From the NCBI GenBank assembly GCA_041687475.1, contig JAWLBW010000268.1:1-6623 (forward strand): 6,623 nt of DNA. The letters run 5' to 3'. How positions within the stretch are numbered: the first letter of the stretch is position 1; each line of letters starts with the position of its first letter. A program made the translations under genes and the position numbers. Source of the DNA: JAWLBW01 sp041687475. Lineage in GTDB: Bacteria > J088 > JAWLBW01. Under the pieces are notes generated by a model. The model had not been told where the DNA came from. It saw nothing but the letters and a program-made list of their open reading frames with translations, and searched no databases. Shown here piece by piece: positions 1 through 5,498 of the stretch.

Positions 1-1
1 C

Positions 2-706
2 GCTTCGGCCGATCTTCAGGATTTGATTTTTCAATTGAAGAAGCGCGCGAGCGAGCAGGGCTTCGTGCTCGTACTGCCCGAAGGTACGAGGGATGAATCG
101 GGTCGACAGTTCTGGAACGCCATGCCCGACTGCTGCGACTTCGACTTCTCGAACGTCGACGACGTGGCGTATCTTACGGGGTTGATCGACGAAGTACTTC
201 GCACCTATGCAGCCGATGCCGAACGGGTTTCCTTCGTCGGACACTCCAATGGAGGCTACATGTCGTATCGCATGGCCTGCGAAGTACCCGAAAAGGTGCA
301 GCGAATCGCCGTGCTGGCAGGCTCGGTTTTTCTTGACGAAGGCAAGTGCGGGGGCACGGAACCGGTTTCGGTTCTGCACATGCACGGAACCGACGACGAA
401 GTGGTGCCCTACCACGAAGACCTCAAGGGCGCCGAGGGAACGGAGCTGCGCGTGCGCACCGTGGGCGCCGAGGCGGCCCTCGATCGCTGGCGGGAAAAGG
501 CCGGCTGCGAAGCCGCCCCCACCGCAACCGGAACCGCCGACCTGATACCGACACTCGAAGGCGAAGAAACCGATGTACTTACCTGGCGCACGGGTTGTCG
601 CGAAGGCATCGACATCGAACTCTGGCGCATCAACGGCGGCGATCACCTGCTGATCGGCGTCAACGACGACTTCCGCGAGGGCGTGGCCGAGTTCCTCTTG
701 AAGTAA
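2..706 (+). CDS. Alpha/beta-hydrolase esterase, CE1/PHB-depolymerase (LpqC-like) family, 5'-truncated by window edge
   Basis: The frame is open from base 2 to the TAA at 704-706, and the sequence before the first usable start (TTG at 23) already reads as family-like protein, so the true start lies left of the window. Counting from the TTG codon, the catalytic serine is Ser75 in GHSNGG (codon 245-247). The acid is Asp124 or Asp125 in HGTDDEVVPY and the histidine is His208 in NGGDH, so the triad order is normal. The stretch FWNAMPDCCDF followed by VDDVAYL matches the W...CC...VDDV signature of poly(3-hydroxybutyrate) depolymerase and feruloyl-esterase-like enzymes. Six cysteines (two adjacent, near residues 37-38) suggest disulfides and therefore export, but any signal peptide would be in the missing part. 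The reaction is probably ester hydrolysis; the substrate (polyester, feruloyl ester or other) cannot be told. It converges on the next gene with a 3-base gap. Confidence 0.88.
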   Translation, partial: ASADLQDLIFQLKKRASEQGFVLVLPEGTRDESGRQFWNAMPDCCDFDFSNVDDVAYLTGLIDEVLRTYAADAERVSFVGHSNGGYMSYRMACEVPEKVQRIAVLAGSVFLDEGKCGGTEPVSVLHMHGTDDEVVPYHEDLKGAEGTELRVRTVGAEAALDRWREKAGCEAAPTATGTADLIPTLEGEETDVLTWRTGCREGIDIELWRINGGDHLLIGVNDDFREGVAEFLLK

Positions 707-709
707 GCC

Positions 710-1894
710 TTACTGCAACGCCGGGTCTTCGAGAAAATTCTCGATTAACCGATGTGTTTCAATGGGCAGCTCGAACTGGGGTACATGACCGCAGTCGGGA
801 AGGATGACCGAGCGGGCGTGGGGTACGGCCTGTTCGGCATACCGGGCGAACTTCGCGGGCACGAGCCGGTCGTGCCTGCCCCAGATGAACAGAGCCGGTT
901 GCTCGATCTTCTTCAGCCGCTCCCAGAAGCCTTTCTCGCCGAAGGATTCCTCGAGATAGATCTGCCGGGCCGCCGAGAAAAAGCCCACGCGGCCACGGGG
1001 GTCGCGAAAGACGCGCAGAAACTCGTCGACCGCGGCATCGTACCATGCCTGTTCAAGCCGTGAGGGCTTCGAAAACATGGTCTTCAAGGCGCCCATGACC
1101 TGACTGCGCGGCAGACGCAGGGGCACGCAGGCCAACTCGGGCAACAGTACCCGCGCCAGCGGAACGAACCGACGAAACCTTTTCCAGGCCATGCTCGGAG
1201 TCAGCAGCACCAGCCCCCGGGTTCGCCCGGGAAAGCGAATGCCCATTTCCAACGCGATTCGCCCGCCCATGCTGTTGCCGACAAACACCGCCCGGTCAAT
1301 GCCTGTTTCGTCGAGAAAGGCATTCAACCACCGGGCAAAAAAGGCGGCGTGGTAAGGCCGAAACGGCTTCTCGGTCTCGCCGAACCCGGGGTTATCGGGG
1401 GCGATGACCCGGTAGCGGCGGCTGAGCGCCTCCAGGGTCGGCAGCATCGAGGCGCACGTGGCCCCCAGGCCGTGAAGCAATACGACCGGTTCACCCTCGC
1501 CGGCTTCGAGATAGAAGGTTCGTATACCCATTGCCTGCGTAAAACGCGCCTTCGGAAAATGCACCGGACGCTCGGGTTCATCGAAGAGAGAATCGAGAAT
1601 CAACGCAAGCGCCAGGTTGCCGCGTACTCGCAGACGGCCCTGCAGAAAGGCCGTAACCCCCGACATGCGGCCCGCAACCACCTCGCGCATGACCGACACC
1701 TCGGCGTAGATTCTGGTGTCGATTTTTGCGGGCATTCCCCCCAGAACGTGCATGCGGCCCTCGCGAAGCCGAAGGGCCACCGGGCCCGCTCCGGCCGGCA
1801 GAAAAGCCACCGTGGCGTGAACCGCGCGCGCCAGGTGCGAAGGCCGCAGGATGCGCTCGGCCAGCAGATCACTGATTTCGTTCTGTGTCGACAT
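710..1894 (-). CDS. SCP2-like lipid-binding domain fused to an alpha/beta hydrolase
   Basis: A 394-residue protein with two parts. Residues about 25-105 look like a sterol-carrier-protein-2 (SCP2) domain: a Gly-rich beta segment, then a VVAGRMSGVTAFLQGRLRV segment and the typical RGNLALAL helix near residues 91-98. Residues about 118-390 are an alpha/beta hydrolase: oxyanion-hole motif HGLGAT (141-146), nucleophile Ser208 in GNSMGG, acid Asp342 in WGRHDRLVP, and His370 in CGHVPQFE. The triad is complete, so an active esterase or lipase-like enzyme is likely. SCP2 domains bind sterols, fatty acyl chains or other lipids, so the fusion suggests a hydrophobic substrate; this is inference. No signal peptide or membrane helix is evident, which points to the cytoplasm. 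The ATG at 1894 has no clear Shine-Dalgarno sequence (CACGCATTC precedes it), so the start is chosen because it gives a complete SCP2 domain. The gene is divergent from the YceI gene. Confidence 0.87.
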   Translation of the reverse strand: MSTQNEISDLLAERILRPSHLARAVHATVAFLPAGAGPVALRLREGRMHVLGGMPAKIDTRIYAEVSVMREVVAGRMSGVTAFLQGRLRVRGNLALALILDSLFDEPERPVHFPKARFTQAMGIRTFYLEAGEGEPVVLLHGLGATCASMLPTLEALSRRYRVIAPDNPGFGETEKPFRPYHAAFFARWLNAFLDETGIDRAVFVGNSMGGRIALEMGIRFPGRTRGLVLLTPSMAWKRFRRFVPLARVLLPELACVPLRLPRSQVMGALKTMFSKPSRLEQAWYDAAVDEFLRVFRDPRGRVGFFSAARQIYLEESFGEKGFWERLKKIEQPALFIWGRHDRLVPAKFARYAEQAVPHARSVILPDCGHVPQFELPIETHRLIENFLEDPALQ

Positions 1895-1975
1895 GAATGC
1901 GTGCCGTTGTATCCCAGACTATTTCACCGAGCGTGCTGCGGCAATGCCCTGCGCCCTTACGGTCGGCCCACGCTT

Positions 1976-1997
1976 CGGGCTCGGCATCCGATGCCCG
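1976..1997. other. Imperfect hairpin in the divergent intergenic region
   Basis: CGGGC (1976-1980) can pair with GCCCG (1993-1997), with an inner CGG-CAT-CCG stem at 1982-1990. An alternative pairing uses GGCAT (1983-1987) with ATGCC (1991-1995). It could be an operator dyad or a leader structure; nothing shows which, and in GC-rich DNA such a structure can occur by chance. Confidence 0.3.
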
Positions 1998-2052
1998 TAG
2001 GGTAGTTCGCTCGGACTTACCCGTGTCATCGACTTCGCCCAGAATCGATAGA

Positions 2053-2074
2053 CATCGAACTACCATCGAACTAC
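2053..2074 (+). repeat. Tandem 11-bp direct repeat (CATCGAACTAC x2) upstream of the YceI gene
   Basis: The unit CATCGAACTAC occurs twice with no spacer (2053-2063 and 2064-2074), ending 26 bases before the YceI start codon. An inverted match of 9 bases (GGTAGTTCG, 2001-2009) lies about 46 bases upstream. An 11-bp period places the copies on the same face of the helix, as in direct-repeat sites bound by OmpR/PhoB-type regulators. A binding-site role is inference; a simple local duplication is the alternative. Confidence 0.6.
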
Positions 2075-2088
2075 AAAGAGACGAAGCG

Positions 2089-2094
2089 AGGAGG
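2089..2094 (+). promoter_or_regulatory. Strong Shine-Dalgarno sequence (AGGAGG) for the YceI gene
   Basis: AGGAGG is a perfect anti-16S match and lies 6 bases before the ATG at 2101. It fixes the start of the YceI protein and rules out the open frame upstream as its N-terminus. It is by far the best ribosome binding site in the window. Confidence 0.85.
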
Positions 2095-2100
2095 AGAAAA

Positions 2101-2646
2101 ATGGCCAGAACGACCTGGGCAATGGACGCCGCCCACTCCAGCATTGAGTTCGCGGTCAAGCACATGATGATTACGACCGTTCGCGGGCGCTTCAAGAACG
2201 CCAGGGCTACCCTTACGCTTGATGAGGAAAACCCCGACCAGTCTTCGGTCGAAGTCGAGATCGAAGCGGCGAGCCTGGACACCGGTGTCGACGACCGCGA
2301 TAAGCATCTTCGCTCGGGCGACTTCTTCGATGTGGAAAAATATCCGACGCTGACCTTCAAGAGCAAGCGCATTGAAGGCGCGCACCGTGAAGAGGGCGAC
2401 AAGCTCAAGGTCGTCGGCGAACTCACCATTCGCGAGACGACCCTCGAGGTTACCATCGCCGCGGTTTTCGACGGCGAGGGCAAGGACCCCTGGGGTAAGC
2501 AACGGGCCGGCTTCCACGGGTCGACCGAGATAGACCGGCGTGAATGGGGCCTGAAGTGGAACCAGGCCATCGAAACCGGCGGGGTTCTGGTGGCCAACAA
2601 GGTACGCGTCGACCTTGAAGTGCAGTTCGTCAAGCAGGAAGGTTGA
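2101..2646 (+). CDS. YceI-family lipocalin-like protein, cytoplasmic type
   Basis: A 181-residue protein matching the whole YceI family length for forms without a leader. Visible family marks are the opening TTWAMDAAHSSIEFAVKHM, the RGRFKNARATLTLD strand, ASLDTGVDDRDKHLRSGDFF near residues 57-76, YPTLTFKS (81-88), the VVGELTIRETTLEV segment (104-117), and a C-terminal FHGSTEIDRREWGLKWN followed by ETGGVLVANKVRVDLEV. Family members fold as an antiparallel beta-barrel holding a long polyisoprenoid such as a quinone side chain. E. coli YceI is periplasmic, but this protein starts directly at the barrel with no signal peptide, so it should be cytoplasmic. Its ligand is unknown. It is divergent from the SCP2-hydrolase, another predicted lipid binder. 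It appears monocistronic, since the next gene lies on the other strand. Confidence 0.94.
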   Translation: MARTTWAMDAAHSSIEFAVKHMMITTVRGRFKNARATLTLDEENPDQSSVEVEIEAASLDTGVDDRDKHLRSGDFFDVEKYPTLTFKSKRIEGAHREEGDKLKVVGELTIRETTLEVTIAAVFDGEGKDPWGKQRAGFHGSTEIDRREWGLKWNQAIETGGVLVANKVRVDLEVQFVKQEG

Positions 2647-2647
2647 C

Positions 2648-2705
2648 GCCGGTCGGTCGTCCACAAGTACCCCGTAGCCCCCTCCCGGTTTCGAACCGAC
2701 CTGGC
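2648..2705. terminator. Possible structured 3' region after the YceI gene (weak terminator candidate)
   Basis: GCCGGTCGGT (2648-2657) can pair with ACCGACC-T-GGC (2695-2705), giving 10 pairs with one bulged T, starting two bases after the YceI stop. A competing 5-bp hairpin CGGTT-TCG-AACCG lies at 2686-2698. There is no T-run on either strand, so it is not a standard intrinsic terminator. It could mark the end of the two convergent transcripts or be chance pairing. Confidence 0.25.
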
Positions 2706-2760
2706 GGAACGCCGAGACAGTAGACCGCACCGCCCATTCGGCCGCTGCGGATGCTGCTTG

Positions 2761-2770
2761 CACAGCTGTG
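2761..2770. repeat. Perfect 10-bp palindrome CACAGCTGTG in the convergent gap
   Basis: CACAGCTGTG reads the same on both strands and lies between the stops of the YceI gene and the small minus-strand gene. The rest of the 169-base gap (2647-2815) shows no credible gene. A protein-binding role is possible but not shown. Confidence 0.35.
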
Positions 2771-2815
2771 TTCCGGTCAGTCGCCGCTGTCCGGCGCGCG
2801 GTCAAAGCAGGGCGG

Positions 2816-3277
2816 TCACAGCCGTTCAGGAAAAGGCGGCGCGGCGAGCGCCCGTTGCAGGGCGTCTTCGTAGCCGGCTCGATGTCGCCAGGTACGAATG
2901 GCGCCGCCGGCCAGCACGCTCACGAAGGTCATGGCCGTGTACACGACGGGCGAGTGAATGAGCGAGTTGTAGCTGACGATACGGGGACGGTTCTGCACGC
3001 TCCACCCCGTCACGGCCAGCCGGGCGCCGATATCGTAGCCGGTCACCTCCCACAGGTCGCTGAAGGAATGAAAGCGTGCGGCCGGGTGAAGCTCACGCTC
3101 GTGGGCGGCAATCAGCGCCTCGACATGCGCGGCGCTGATGTGGCCGCGCAATACGGTCTGCTCGACCCACGGGCGCGGGCGAAGAAGCACCAGTTCACCG
3201 TGCTCGCTCGTCCACCGCTGTACCCCGTTTTCCGCACTCCAGGCGAGTGCTGTTCGAACTTTCTGCGACATCGCCAC
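2816..3277 (-). CDS. Small protein of unknown function, possibly STAS/SpoIIAA-like fold
   Basis: A 153-residue protein starting at GTG 3277, or two codons later at ATG 3271; neither has a clear ribosome binding site, so the start is uncertain. I do not recognise a named family with certainty. The middle and C-terminal part (residues about 66-142) runs ARFHSFSDLWEVTGYDIGAR, then LTxW-like AVTGWSV, a short strand ending in SYNSLIHSP, a hydrophobic helix-like segment (about 110-125) and a terminal YEDALQRAL helix. This order resembles STAS-like proteins (SpoIIAA-type phosphoacceptor folds) annotated as hypothetical in GC-rich Gram-negatives. The hydrophobic segment could instead be a single membrane helix. 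It lies 73 bases downstream of the regulator's Fis region on the same strand, so it may be the third gene of the kinase-regulator operon and act in the same signalling path; that is inference. Codon use fits the neighbours. Confidence 0.7.
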   Translation of the reverse strand: MAMSQKVRTALAWSAENGVQRWTSEHGELVLLRPRPWVEQTVLRGHISAAHVEALIAAHERELHPAARFHSFSDLWEVTGYDIGARLAVTGWSVQNRPRIVSYNSLIHSPVVYTAMTFVSVLAGGAIRTWRHRAGYEDALQRALAAPPFPERL

Positions 3278-3285
3278 TCAGCGTA

Positions 3286-3301
3286 GCAGGCTCGAGCCCG
3301 C
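3286..3301. promoter_or_regulatory. Inverted repeat upstream of the STAS-like gene
   Basis: GGCTCGAGCC (3289-3298) is a perfect 10-bp palindrome, extended by two further pairs on each side around one mismatch (3286-3301). It sits 9-24 bases before the GTG start at 3277, on the leader side. It could be an operator or an mRNA hairpin that affects initiation. No T-run follows on the minus strand, so it is not a typical terminator for the regulator gene. Confidence 0.35.
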
Positions 3302-3350
3302 GGCACCAATTCCGATGGGCGACCGGCGAAAGCTGCTGCCGCACGGTACA

Positions 3351-3530
3351 CTAGCGCAGCTGAATACCGTGTTTGTGAATGCGTCGATACAGCGAGGCCC
3401 TTGAAATTCCCAACATATCGGCCGCCGCACTCGTGTCGCCGCCGCACCGGCGCAGCACTTCGACGATACGCTGCCTTTCCGTCGACTGCAGATCGATTCC
3501 AGCCTGCTCAGAAGCACCGCTGTGCGATAC
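3351..3530 (-). pseudogene. Detached Fis-type helix-turn-helix of the response regulator (different frame)
   Basis: Read in the +1 frame relative to the regulator, bases about 3530 to the TAG at 3351-3353 encode the expected C-terminal Fis-family DNA-binding domain of an NtrC-type activator. It begins at IDLQSTERQRIVEVLRRC, followed by GGDTSAAADMLGISRASLYR and RRIHKHGIQLR. The GISRASLYRRI recognition helix is a classic match. There is no ATG, GTG or TTG in this frame between the regulator's TGA and the helix-turn-helix, so it is unlikely to be a separate protein. It is most simply the end of the same gene after a one-base frame change. It could be translated only by frameshifting, or by restarting far upstream within the out-of-frame AAA+ region, which is improbable. 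Confidence 0.8.
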
Positions 3531-3532
3531 CC
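3508..3532 (-). other. Frame break in the response regulator (TGA, then Fis domain in +1 frame)
   Basis: The regulator frame ends with codons for AQRCF and a TGA at 3508-3510. Dropping one base anywhere from the short G run (3530-3532) to T3510 joins it to the Fis frame. For example, skipping T3510 gives F-EQAGIDLQ. The stop sits exactly where a +1 shift at TTC-TGA-G would work, but no Shine-Dalgarno-like stimulator precedes it and TTC re-pairing on TCT would be poor. A plain indel is therefore the simplest reading. Confidence 0.75.
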
Positions 3533-4671
3533 GACAGGTGCTGAACCTCGATGTTTCTTCCCCGAGCGAGAAGCACGGCCCGTTCGAGCACATTGCCGAG
3601 TTCGCGTATGTTGCCAGGCCAGGCATACTTCTGCAGAACATCGAGCACTTCGGAGTTCAACTCCATGGCGGGGGCGCCGGCCTTGGCAAGCAGGGTACGC
3701 GCAAGTCCCGGAATATCGCCGGGACGCTCACGCAGCGGCGGAAGGCGCAGGGGAAAGACGGAGATGCGGAAATAGAGATCGCTGCGGAAGGTGCCCTCGG
3801 CCACGGCCTTTTCCAGGTCGCGGTTCGTAGCGCAGATGAGGCGGAAGTCGCTGCGCCGCGTCTTCACGTCGCCCACGCGCCGGTACGTTTTCTCTTCGAT
3901 GACCTTCAGCAGTTGCGCCTGAACCCCCAAGTCCATGTCGCCGATCTCGTCGAGAAAGAGCGTTCCGCGATCGGCGACGCCGATAAGCCCCTCCCGGTCC
4001 TGAACAGCCGAGGTGAAAGCGCCGCGCACGTGGCCGAACAGTTCGCTGGCCAGCAGTTCGCCGCGCAGCATCGAACAGTTGACTTCGACGAAAGGGCCGC
4101 CGTTGCGCGAGCTGTTGTCATGGATCCAACGGGCAAGTACGCCCTTGCCGGCCCCCGTTTCTCCCCCGATGAGAACCACCGACTCACTGTCGGCGGCCAC
4201 GGTCATGTGTTCATGAATTTCGGCCATGCGGGCCGAATTGCCGAAGAAGGGCGACGACTGCTTCTGCACCAGACGCTGGGCGGTACGGGTCTTCCAACGC
4301 AGTTTCTCAATTTCCAGGCACTTGCGCAGAAAGACGTCGAGATCGGGTAGATTCACCGGCTTGGTCAGAAAGTGATCGGCCCCCTCCTGCATGGCGCTGA
4401 CGGCAGAAGGAATATCTCCGCCGCCGGTGATGACCACGATGGCCACGTCGGGCAGACTCTCGCGCACCTCGCGAATCCACGCGACGCCATTGCCGTCGGG
4501 CAGATTCATGTCGAGCAGAATGGCGTCGAAGCGATGCGGCCCCAGCGCCCGGCGGGCGTCGGCCAGCGTTCCCACCGCGGTCACCTCGTACCCGATGTTT
4601 CGCAGGTAGCGCGTGAATCCGAACTGGGTGGCCGGTTCGTCGTCGACAAGAAGAATGTGCGGTTTTTTCAT
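3508..4671 (-). CDS. NtrC-family sigma-54-dependent response regulator, ending before its DNA-binding domain
   Basis: A 387-residue product. Residues 1-122 are a receiver domain: acidic pair Asp10/Asp11, phosphoacceptor Asp54 in LLDMNLPDG, Thr82, and Lys104 in TKP. Residues about 140-370 are a sigma-54 interaction AAA+ ATPase: Walker A GETGAGKG (170-177), sigma-54 contact loop GAFTSA (217-222; usual form GAFTGA), Walker B TLFLDEIGD with Asp241/Glu242, arginine-finger region FRSDLYFR (295-302) and sensor II WPGNIREL (351-358). The frame meets TGA right after the AAA+ domain, so the Fis-type helix-turn-helix that normally follows is missing from this product and lies in the next frame. The ATG overlaps the kinase stop as ATGA with no ribosome binding site, so translation is probably coupled to the kinase. 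Its job is to activate RNA polymerase-sigma-54 when phosphorylated. As written it resembles natural Fis-less activators such as FlgR of Helicobacter, but the intact Fis sequence next door argues for a broken longer gene. Confidence 0.9.
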   Translation of the reverse strand: MKKPHILLVDDEPATQFGFTRYLRNIGYEVTAVGTLADARRALGPHRFDAILLDMNLPDGNGVAWIREVRESLPDVAIVVITGGGDIPSAVSAMQEGADHFLTKPVNLPDLDVFLRKCLEIEKLRWKTRTAQRLVQKQSSPFFGNSARMAEIHEHMTVAADSESVVLIGGETGAGKGVLARWIHDNSSRNGGPFVEVNCSMLRGELLASELFGHVRGAFTSAVQDREGLIGVADRGTLFLDEIGDMDLGVQAQLLKVIEEKTYRRVGDVKTRRSDFRLICATNRDLEKAVAEGTFRSDLYFRISVFPLRLPPLRERPGDIPGLARTLLAKAGAPAMELNSEVLDVLQKYAWPGNIRELGNVLERAVLLARGRNIEVQHLSGIAQRCF

Positions 4672-5498
4672 ACGGTAGTCTCAAACGAAGGTATAAGAAA
4701 GCCGACCGTGGCGCCGGGCAACGGCTCGTTATTGCGTACCCAGACCGTGCCGCCGTGCGCTTCGATAATCTGTTTGACGATGCTCATGCCCAGCCCCGTA
4801 CCTGTACGCCGAAGGGTAAAAAAGGGCTCGAAGATGCGGGCGAGGGCATCGGGCGCGAAGCCGGGTCCCTCGTCTACCACCCGCAGGCGCACCCCGTCGC
4901 CGGTCGCGTCGAGGTATACTTCAAGGCGAGTACCGGCCGGGCTGTGTTGGTGGGCATTGTCGAGAATGTTGATGAGCGCCTGCTGCAGGCGAGCCCCCTC
5001 GGTGCGAATCATGACCCCGGCGAGCTTTCCGTGAAGCCCCACCGGTCGGTTGGGATTCGCTCGACGCCACAACGCAAGCGCCGAGGCTACCAGCTCATCG
5101 ATCGCTTCTTCATGCACCAGGTTCACGTTCAGGGGGCGTCCGAGTTCGAGCAGATCCTGCATGAGCGCCGAGAGTCGTCGAACCTGGCTGCGCATGTGGT
5201 CGAGGTAGTCGTCATACGCACTGTCGGCGCCGAGCTCGAGGCGCAGCGCCTCGGTAATCGAGGCAATCGCATTCAGCGGGTTACGCACTTCATGGGCCAC
5301 GCCGGCGGTAATCTTGCCGAGCAGCTCCATGCGCCGCGCACGTTGAATATGCTCGGATAGCAACTGACGCTCGGTCTCATGGCCCAGATAGGCCGCAAAC
5401 AGCTCGAGCAGGCGCAGATCTTCATCCTGCACCGAAGTGGCCGTACCCGCCGCACACAAAGCGCCGTATACATGCCCGTCGCGACTGCGCACCGGCAC
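4668..5498 (-). CDS. Histidine kinase catalytic core (GAF end, HisKA, HATPase), 3' part of a frameshifted kinase
   Basis: From GTG 5498 the product has 276 residues, but the frame continues to make good GAF-domain sequence upstream to about base 5567 (LARTFGGEPAEGF, then AGSLCFLGVPVRSRDG). The GTG is therefore probably an internal Val codon, not the real start. Residues about 1-45 finish the GAF domain, followed by a short helix linker. The HisKA H-box AGVAHEVRNPLNAI carries the phosphoacceptor His69 (codon 5292-5294). The HATPase domain shows the N-box with Asn181 in NILDNAHQHS, G1 DEGPGF (209-214), F-box FEPFF and G2 GTGLGMSI (233-240). All catalytic motifs are intact. The stop overlaps the regulator's ATG by 4 bases (ATGA), so this is the cognate kinase for that NtrC-type regulator. 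No membrane segment is seen in this part. Confidence 0.88.
   Translation of the reverse strand: MPVRSRDGHVYGALCAAGTATSVQDEDLRLLELFAAYLGHETERQLLSEHIQRARRMELLGKITAGVAHEVRNPLNAIASITEALRLELGADSAYDDYLDHMRSQVRRLSALMQDLLELGRPLNVNLVHEEAIDELVASALALWRRANPNRPVGLHGKLAGVMIRTEGARLQQALINILDNAHQHSPAGTRLEVYLDATGDGVRLRVVDEGPGFAPDALARIFEPFFTLRRTGTGLGMSIVKQIIEAHGGTVWVRNNEPLPGATVGFLIPSFETTV

Larger units (their letters stand above)
1895..2100. promoter_or_regulatory. Divergent intergenic region between the SCP2-hydrolase and YceI genes
   Basis: These 206 bases must hold the starts of transcription for both flanking genes unless either is read from further away. They contain a potential hairpin at 1976-1997, a tandem 11-bp repeat at 2053-2074 and an inverted match to part of that repeat at 2001-2009. 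No convincing sigma-70 -35/-10 pair stands out on either strand, and no sigma-54 -24/-12 signature is present. The frame upstream of the YceI start stays open to base 1897, but its translation is rich in Arg and Ser, has no YceI similarity, and the strong ribosome binding site sits at 2089-2094, so I treat it as non-coding. Confidence 0.55.

Noticed and set aside
729..744. Intrinsic terminator at TCGAGAA-AA-TTCTCGA
   Set aside because: The loop is too small for the full stem, there is no T-run on either strand, and it lies within hydrolase coding sequence.
1349..2005. Plus-strand open frame (218 codons) opposite the SCP2-hydrolase
   Set aside because: It is antisense to a gene with a complete catalytic triad, is Arg- and His-rich, and has no ribosome binding site.
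1897..2100. In-frame upstream extension of the YceI protein
   Set aside because: The extension lacks signal-peptide features and YceI similarity. The perfect AGGAGG at 2089-2094 fixes the start at 2101.
2678..2705. tRNA T-arm-like sequence (GGTTTCGAACC)
   Set aside because: No matching acceptor, D-arm or anticodon arm can be built on either strand. It is a short palindrome only.
2071..2805. Minus-strand open frame (244 codons) opposite the YceI gene
   Set aside because: It is antisense to an unambiguous YceI gene and runs into non-coding sequence at both ends.
3505..3512. prfB-type programmed +1 frameshift at TTC-TGA-G
   Set aside because: There is no Shine-Dalgarno-like stimulator just upstream and the P-site codon would re-pair poorly on TCT. 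Kept only as a weak alternative to a plain indel.
3379..4350. Long plus-strand open frame (323 codons) opposite the response regulator
   Set aside because: It lies antisense to clear receiver/AAA+ coding sequence and its translation has no family motifs. Long antisense frames are common in GC-rich genes.
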